Source: Stomorhina lunata (Eukaryota > Arthropoda > Insecta > Diptera > Rhiniidae). Taken from it: a stretch of DNA of 64,000 bases. Position numbers and translations under genes: made by a program. The notes beneath the pieces are model-generated. The model was not told where the DNA came from. It ran no database searches and saw only the letters and a list, made by a program, of their open reading frames with translations. The DNA lies in the NCBI GenBank assembly GCA_933228675.1, contig OW121743.1:56406998-56470997 (forward strand). The letters run 5' to 3'. Below are positions 59,686 through 64,000 of this stretch, piece after piece (the stretch's first letter is position 1; each line of letters opens with the position of its first letter).

Positions 59686-60649
59686 CAGTTTATGTCTTAC
59701 TCTATAGCTATGCCTTAGTTTATGTCTTAGTCTATGTCTTAGTCTATGTCTTAGTCTATGTCTTAGTCTATGTCTTAGTCTATGTCTTAGCCTATGTCTT
59801 AGTCTATGTCTTAGTCTATGTCTTAGTCTATGTCTTAGTCTATGTCTTAGTCTATGTCTTAGTCTATGTCTTAGTCTATGTCTTAGTCTATGTCTTAGTC
59901 TATGTCTTAGTCTATGTCTTAGTCTATGTCTTAGTCTATGTCTTAGTCTATGTCTTAGTCTATGTCTTAGTCTATGTCTTAGTTTATGTCTTAGTCTATG
60001 TCTTAGTCTATGTCTTAGTCTATGTCTTAGTCTATGTCTTAGTCTATGTCTTAGTCTATGTCATAGTCTATGTCTTAGTCTATGTCTTAGTCTATGTCTT
60101 AGTCTATGTCTTAGTCTCTGTCTTAGTCTATGTCTTAGTCTATGTCTTAGTCTATGTCTTAGTCTATGTCTTACTCTATGTCTTAGTCTATGTCTTAGTC
60201 TATGTCTTAGCCTATGTCTTAGTCTATGTCTTAGTCTATGTCTTAGTCTATGTCTTAGTCTATGTCTTAGTCTATGTCTTAGTCTATGTCTTAGTCTATG
60301 TCTTAGTCTATGTCTTAGTCTATGTCTTAGTCTATGTCTTAGTCTATTTCTTAGTCTATTTCTTAGTCTATGTCTTAGTCTATATCTTAGTCTATGTCTT
60401 AATCTATGTCTTAGTCTATGTCTTAGTCTATGTCTTAGTCTATATCATAGTCTATGTCTTAGTCAATGTCTTAGTCTATGTCTTAGTCTATGTCTTAGTC
60501 TATGTCTTAGTCTATGTCTTAGTCTATGTCTTAGTCTATGTCTTAGTCTATGTCTTAGTCTATGTCTTAGTCTATGTCTTAGTCTATGTCTTAGTCTATG
60601 TCTTAGTCTATGTCTTAGTCTATGTCTTAGTCTATGTCTTAGTCTTAGC
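59686..60649 (-). repeat. 12-bp satellite, reverse orientation, left of LINE
   Basis: About 80 copies of TTAGTCTATGTC, the reverse complement of the unit at 54.7 kb. A variant cluster at about 60347-60475 (TATTTC twice, TATATC, TTAATC, TATATCATAG, AGTCAATG) reappears three times near the right end of the window. The minus-strand ORF at 60463-60831, with its Leu-Arg-His repeat, is an artefact. Confidence 0.97.
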
Positions 60650-61670
60650 AGTCGCAAGCGAAAGGAAACAATAAGAATAAATATTGGTTCATGTAGTATC
60701 GAAACAAAACCATTTCTTAAATATCTTGGAGTGATAATTGATAGTCGTCTGTCATTTTTTGAACACCTACGATATATCAGTGAAAAATCAGCAAAAACTA
60801 TGCTGGCATTATCCCGCATAATGCCAAACACCAGAGGCCCTAAATACCTCCAAAGGAAAATGCTTACTGGTGCTGTGAGAAGTACTCTACTTTATGCATC
60901 ACCTGTATGGTCAGAAGCCCTAAAATTCCGATCATATACCAACAAGATAACACCCGTTTATAGACTAGCAGCCTTAAGAGTCTGTACAGCTTACCGTACC
61001 GTGTCGGATGAAGCCGCATTCGTTATCTCTGGCATGATACCCATAGATTTACAAGCTACAGAATCAAAATATACTTCCCCTGATAGAAGACAGATTACAT
61101 TCTCCGAATGGCAGACCCGTTGGTCGACGTCCAGTAAAGGTAGATGGACAAATGTTTTAATACCAAATATTGAGATATGGTTCTCAAGAAACCACGGTGA
61201 TTTAAATTTTTACCTAACTCAAATGCTAAGTGGCCACGGTTGTTTTAGGTCATACTTATATAGGTTTGGACTAGACAATTCTCCGTTTTGTCCCACTTGT
61301 TTACCTGAAGTTGATGAAACTGCAGAACACGTCTTTTTTGTCTGCAGTAGATTCGCATACCAAAGGCTAGCCCTTGAAAGCTCAATAGGATGCACCATCC
61401 ATCCAACAAACATAGTTGAAATAATGTTGTCCTCTCCAAACGTTTGTGATATAGTTTGCAGTTTCGTAAAGTCCGTAGTATTAGAACTTTGCATATTGGA
61501 ACAAATCCGGAAGAATAATACAGTATAGAAAAGGTGCATACCATTCCCACCCTGCGACGTATAACCTAACGGTAGTTCCGCAGGGATAGCTGGTCCAGCG
61601 TTCTGAGCTGTTTTAGCGTGTTAGAGTCTCGCACTACTGGTAGCCAGTGATTCGATGATTTCACCTCGTT

Positions 61671-61702
<32 letters not shown>
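60646..61702 (+). mobile_element. R1-like non-LTR retrotransposon fragment with poly-A tail
   Basis: About 1.06-kb 5'-truncated insertion into the 12-bp satellite. The 3' UTR (61529-61674) is GC-richer than the surroundings and ends in A28 at 61675-61702, immediately followed by satellite (GTCTATGTC). The target duplication cannot be defined because the target is itself periodic. Confidence 0.9.
60650..61528 (+). CDS. 5'-truncated R1-like LINE ORF2 C-terminus
   Basis: In-frame coding runs from the satellite junction to TAG at 61526. No true start codon is present (60731 is GTG in the middle of KYLGVIIDSRLSF). The remaining protein begins just after the RT catalytic core. It has the thumb-region motif YLGVIIDS, then LLYASPVW, then LRVCTAYRTVSDEAAFVISG and PIDL, which are typical of the R1 clade. 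A C-terminal knuckle follows, C187-X2-C190-X9-H200-X4-C205, numbered from 60731. No RNase H follows, as expected for R1. No frameshift or stop is seen in what remains, but the copy is dead on arrival. Confidence 0.88.
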   Translation, partial: SRKRKETIRINIGSCSIETKPFLKYLGVIIDSRLSFFEHLRYISEKSAKTMLALSRIMPNTRGPKYLQRKMLTGAVRSTLLYASPVWSEALKFRSYTNKITPVYRLAALRVCTAYRTVSDEAAFVISGMIPIDLQATESKYTSPDRRQITFSEWQTRWSTSSKGRWTNVLIPNIEIWFSRNHGDLNFYLTQMLSGHGCFRSYLYRFGLDNSPFCPTCLPEVDETAEHVFFVCSRFAYQRLALESSIGCTIHPTNIVEIMLSSPNVCDIVCSFVKSVVLELCILEQIRKNNTV

Positions 61703-61706
<4 letters not shown>

Positions 61707-64000
61707 ATGTCTTAGTCTATGTCTTAGTCTATGTCTTAGTCTATGTCTTAGTCTATGTCTTAGTCTATGTCTTAGTCTATGTCTTAGTCTATGTCTTAGT
61801 CTATGTCTTAGTCTATGTCTTAGTCTATGTCTTAGTCTATGTCTTAGTCTATGTCTTAGTCTATGTCTTAGTCTATGTCTTAGTCTATGTCTTAGTCTAT
61901 GTCTTAGTCTATGTCTTAGTCTATGTCTTAGTCTATGTCTTAGTCTATGTCTTAGTCTATGTCTTAGTCTATGTCTTAGTCTATGTCTTAGTCTATGTCT
62001 TAGTCTATGTCTTAGTCTATGTCTTAGTCTATGTCTTAGTCTATGTCTTAGTCTATGTCTTAGTCTATGTCTTAGTCTATGTCTTAGTCTATGTCTTAGT
62101 CTATGTCTTAGTCTATGTCTTAGTCTATGTCTTAGTCTATGTCTTAGTCTATGTCTTAGTCTATGTCTTAGTCTATGTCTTAGTCTATGTCTTAGTCTAT
62201 GTCTTAGTCTATGTCTTAGTCTATGTCTTAGTCTATGTCTTAGTCTATGTCTTAGTCTATGTCTTAGTCTATGTCTTAGTCTATGTCTTAGTCTATGTCT
62301 TAGTCTATGTCTTAGTCTATGTCTTAGTCTATGTCTTAGTCTATGTCTTAGTCTATGTCTTAGTCTATGTCTTAGTCTATGTCTTAGTCTATGTCTTAGT
62401 CTATGTCTTAGTCTATGTCTTAGTCTATGTCTTAGTCTATGTCTTAGTCTATGTCTTAGTCTATGTCTTAGTCTATGTCTTAGTCTATGTCTTAGTCTAT
62501 GTCTTAGTCTATGTCTTAGTCTATGTCTTAGTCTATGTCTTAGTCTATGTCTTAGTCTATGTCTTAGTCTATGTCTTAGTCTATGTCTTAGTCTATGTCT
62601 TAGTCTATGTCTTAGTCTATGTCTTAGTCTATGTCTTAGTCTATGTCTTAGTCTATGTCTTAGTCTATGTCTTAGTCTATGTCTTAGTCTATGTCTTAGT
62701 CTATGTCTTAGTCTATGTCTTAGTCTATGTCTTAGTCTATGTCTTAGTCTATGTCTTAGTCTATGTCTTAGTCTATGTCTTAGTCTATGTCTTAGTCTAT
62801 GTCTTAGTCTATGTCTTAGTCTATGTCTTAGTCTATGTCTTAGTCTATGTCTTAGTCTATGTCTTAGTCTATGTCTTAGTCTATGTCTTAGTCTATGTCT
62901 TAGTCTATGTCTTAGTCTATGTCTTAGTCTATGTCTTAGTCTATGTCTTAGTCTATGTCTTAGTCTATGTCTTAGTCTATGTCTTAGTCTATGTCTTAGT
63001 CTATGTCTTAGTCTATGTCTTAGTCTATGTCTTAGTCTATGTCTTAGTCTATGTCTTAGTCTATGTCTTAGTCTATGTCTTAGTCTATGTCTTAGTCTAT
63101 GTCTTAGTCTATGTCTTAGTCTATGTCTTAGTCTATGTCTTAGTCTATGTCTTAGTCTATGTCTTAGTCTATGTCTTAGTCTATGTCTTAGTCTATGTCT
63201 TAGTCTATGTCTTAGTCTATGTCTTAGTCTATGTCTTAGTCTATGTCTTAGTCTATGTCTTAGTCTATGTCTTAGTCTATGTCTTAGTCTATGTCTTAGT
63301 CTATGTCTTAGTCTATGTCTTAGTCTATGTCTTAGTCTATGTCTTAGTCTATGTCTTAGTCTATGTCTTAGCCTATGTCTTAGTCTATGTCTTAGTCTAT
63401 GTCTTAGTCTATGTCTTAGTCTATGTCTTAGTCTATGTCTTAGTCTATGTCTTAGTCTATGTCTTAGTCTATGTCTTAGTCTATGTCTTAGTCTATGTCT
63501 TAGTCTATGTCTTAGTCTATGTCTTAGTCTATGTCTTAGTCTATGTCTTAGTCTATGTCTTAGTCTATGTCTTAGTCTATTTCTTAGTCTATTTCTTAGT
63601 CTATGTCTTAGTCTATATCTTAGTCTATGTCTTAATCTATGTCTTAGTCTATGTCTTAGTCTATGTCTTAGTCTATATCATAGTCTATGTCTTAGTCAAT
63701 GTCTTAGTCTATGTCTTAGTCTATGTCTTAGTCTATGTCTTAGTCTATGTCTTAGTCTATTTCTTAGTCTATTTCTTAGTCTATGTCTTAGTCTATATCT
63801 TAGTCTATGTCTTAATCTATGTCTTAGTCTATGTCTTAGTCTATGTCTTAGTCTATGTCTTAGTCTATGTCTTAGTCTATTTCTTAGTCTATTTCTTAGT
63901 CTATGTCTTAGTCTATATCTTAGTCTATGTCTTAATCTATGTCTTAGTCTATGTCTTAGTCTATGTCTTAGTCTATATCATAGTCTATGTCATAGTCAAT
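61703..64000 (-). repeat. 12-bp satellite, reverse orientation, right of LINE, runs off the window
   Basis: About 190 copies of TTAGTCTATGTC, almost invariant from 61703 to about 63370. A higher-order variant cluster then starts at 63577 (CTATTTCTTAG), 63757 and 63877, at spacings of 180 and 120 bp, that is 15 and 10 monomers. The array continues past the end of the window. Confidence 0.97.

Noticed and set aside
60463..60831. 122-codon minus-strand ORF with a Leu-Arg-His repeat
   Set aside because: Half is satellite and half is the antisense of the R1-like LINE coding sequence.
61219..61550. Two minus-strand ORFs of about 100 codons
   Set aside because: They are antisense shadows of the R1-like ORF.

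Overview
The window looks like non-coding, repeat-saturated nuclear DNA of a higher (probably calyptrate) fly. The evidence is very high A+T, interspersed repeats of the dipteran mini-me type (terminal TATACCCTTCACC, internal GTCC/GTCT microsatellite, 3' hairpin followed by CTTACTTGTT), insect-style I/Loa-like and R1-like non-LTR retrotransposons, a tRNA-derived SINE and long satellite arrays. I see no host protein-coding gene, rRNA or convincing functional tRNA. The only long coding stretches with recognisable domains are two 5'-truncated retrotransposon ORFs (36825-38645 and about 60650-61528).

Layout. (1) 1-13880 is a tandem segmental duplication. Copy 1 (3-7137) and copy 2 (7664-13880) are offset by about 7.66 kb, and both are mosaics of mini-me-like elements. 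Each copy carries a 1.3-kb TIR element that contains a tRNA-like box A/box B segment. Copy 1 has a second copy of that element inserted inside itself in inverted orientation, while copy 2 keeps the empty site. Copy 2 alone carries a SINE. (2) 13.9-33.3 kb alternates anonymous AT-rich sequence with satellites of 29-31 bp (15.4-17.9, 18.75-21.2, 22.4-26.1, 26.45-26.8 and 29.6-33.3 kb), plus a 318-bp MITE at 26.1 kb and a mini-me at 27.2 kb. (3) 33.3-36.3 kb is anonymous sequence with mini-me copies and a GC-rich hairpin. (4) 36.3-41.25 kb is the reverse complement of the 22-25 kb type of array, interrupted by an I/Loa-like LINE. (5) 41.4-46.3 kb holds mini-me copies, a TIR element and anonymous sequence. 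(6) 46.3-53.95 kb is one very large 31-bp array with nested higher-order periods. (7) 54.7-64 kb has a 12-bp satellite in one orientation (54.68-55.19), another 31-bp array (55.2-57.7), anonymous sequence, and then the 12-bp satellite in the opposite orientation (59.69-64.0), split by an R1-like LINE fragment.

The most notable feature is the satellite superfamily. Its variants have different spacer sequences but nearly all keep a period of 29-31 bp. The 31-bp and 30-bp families share the dyad core TTTTCTATAGAAAA. The 29-bp family instead carries CTATAAATAG, a perfect match to the MEF2/MADS consensus. Several arrays have higher-order repeats (about 1 kb, 2322 bp, 248 bp, and 12-mer multiples). 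The setting fits heterochromatin or a giant repeat-filled intron, but the sequence alone cannot decide which.
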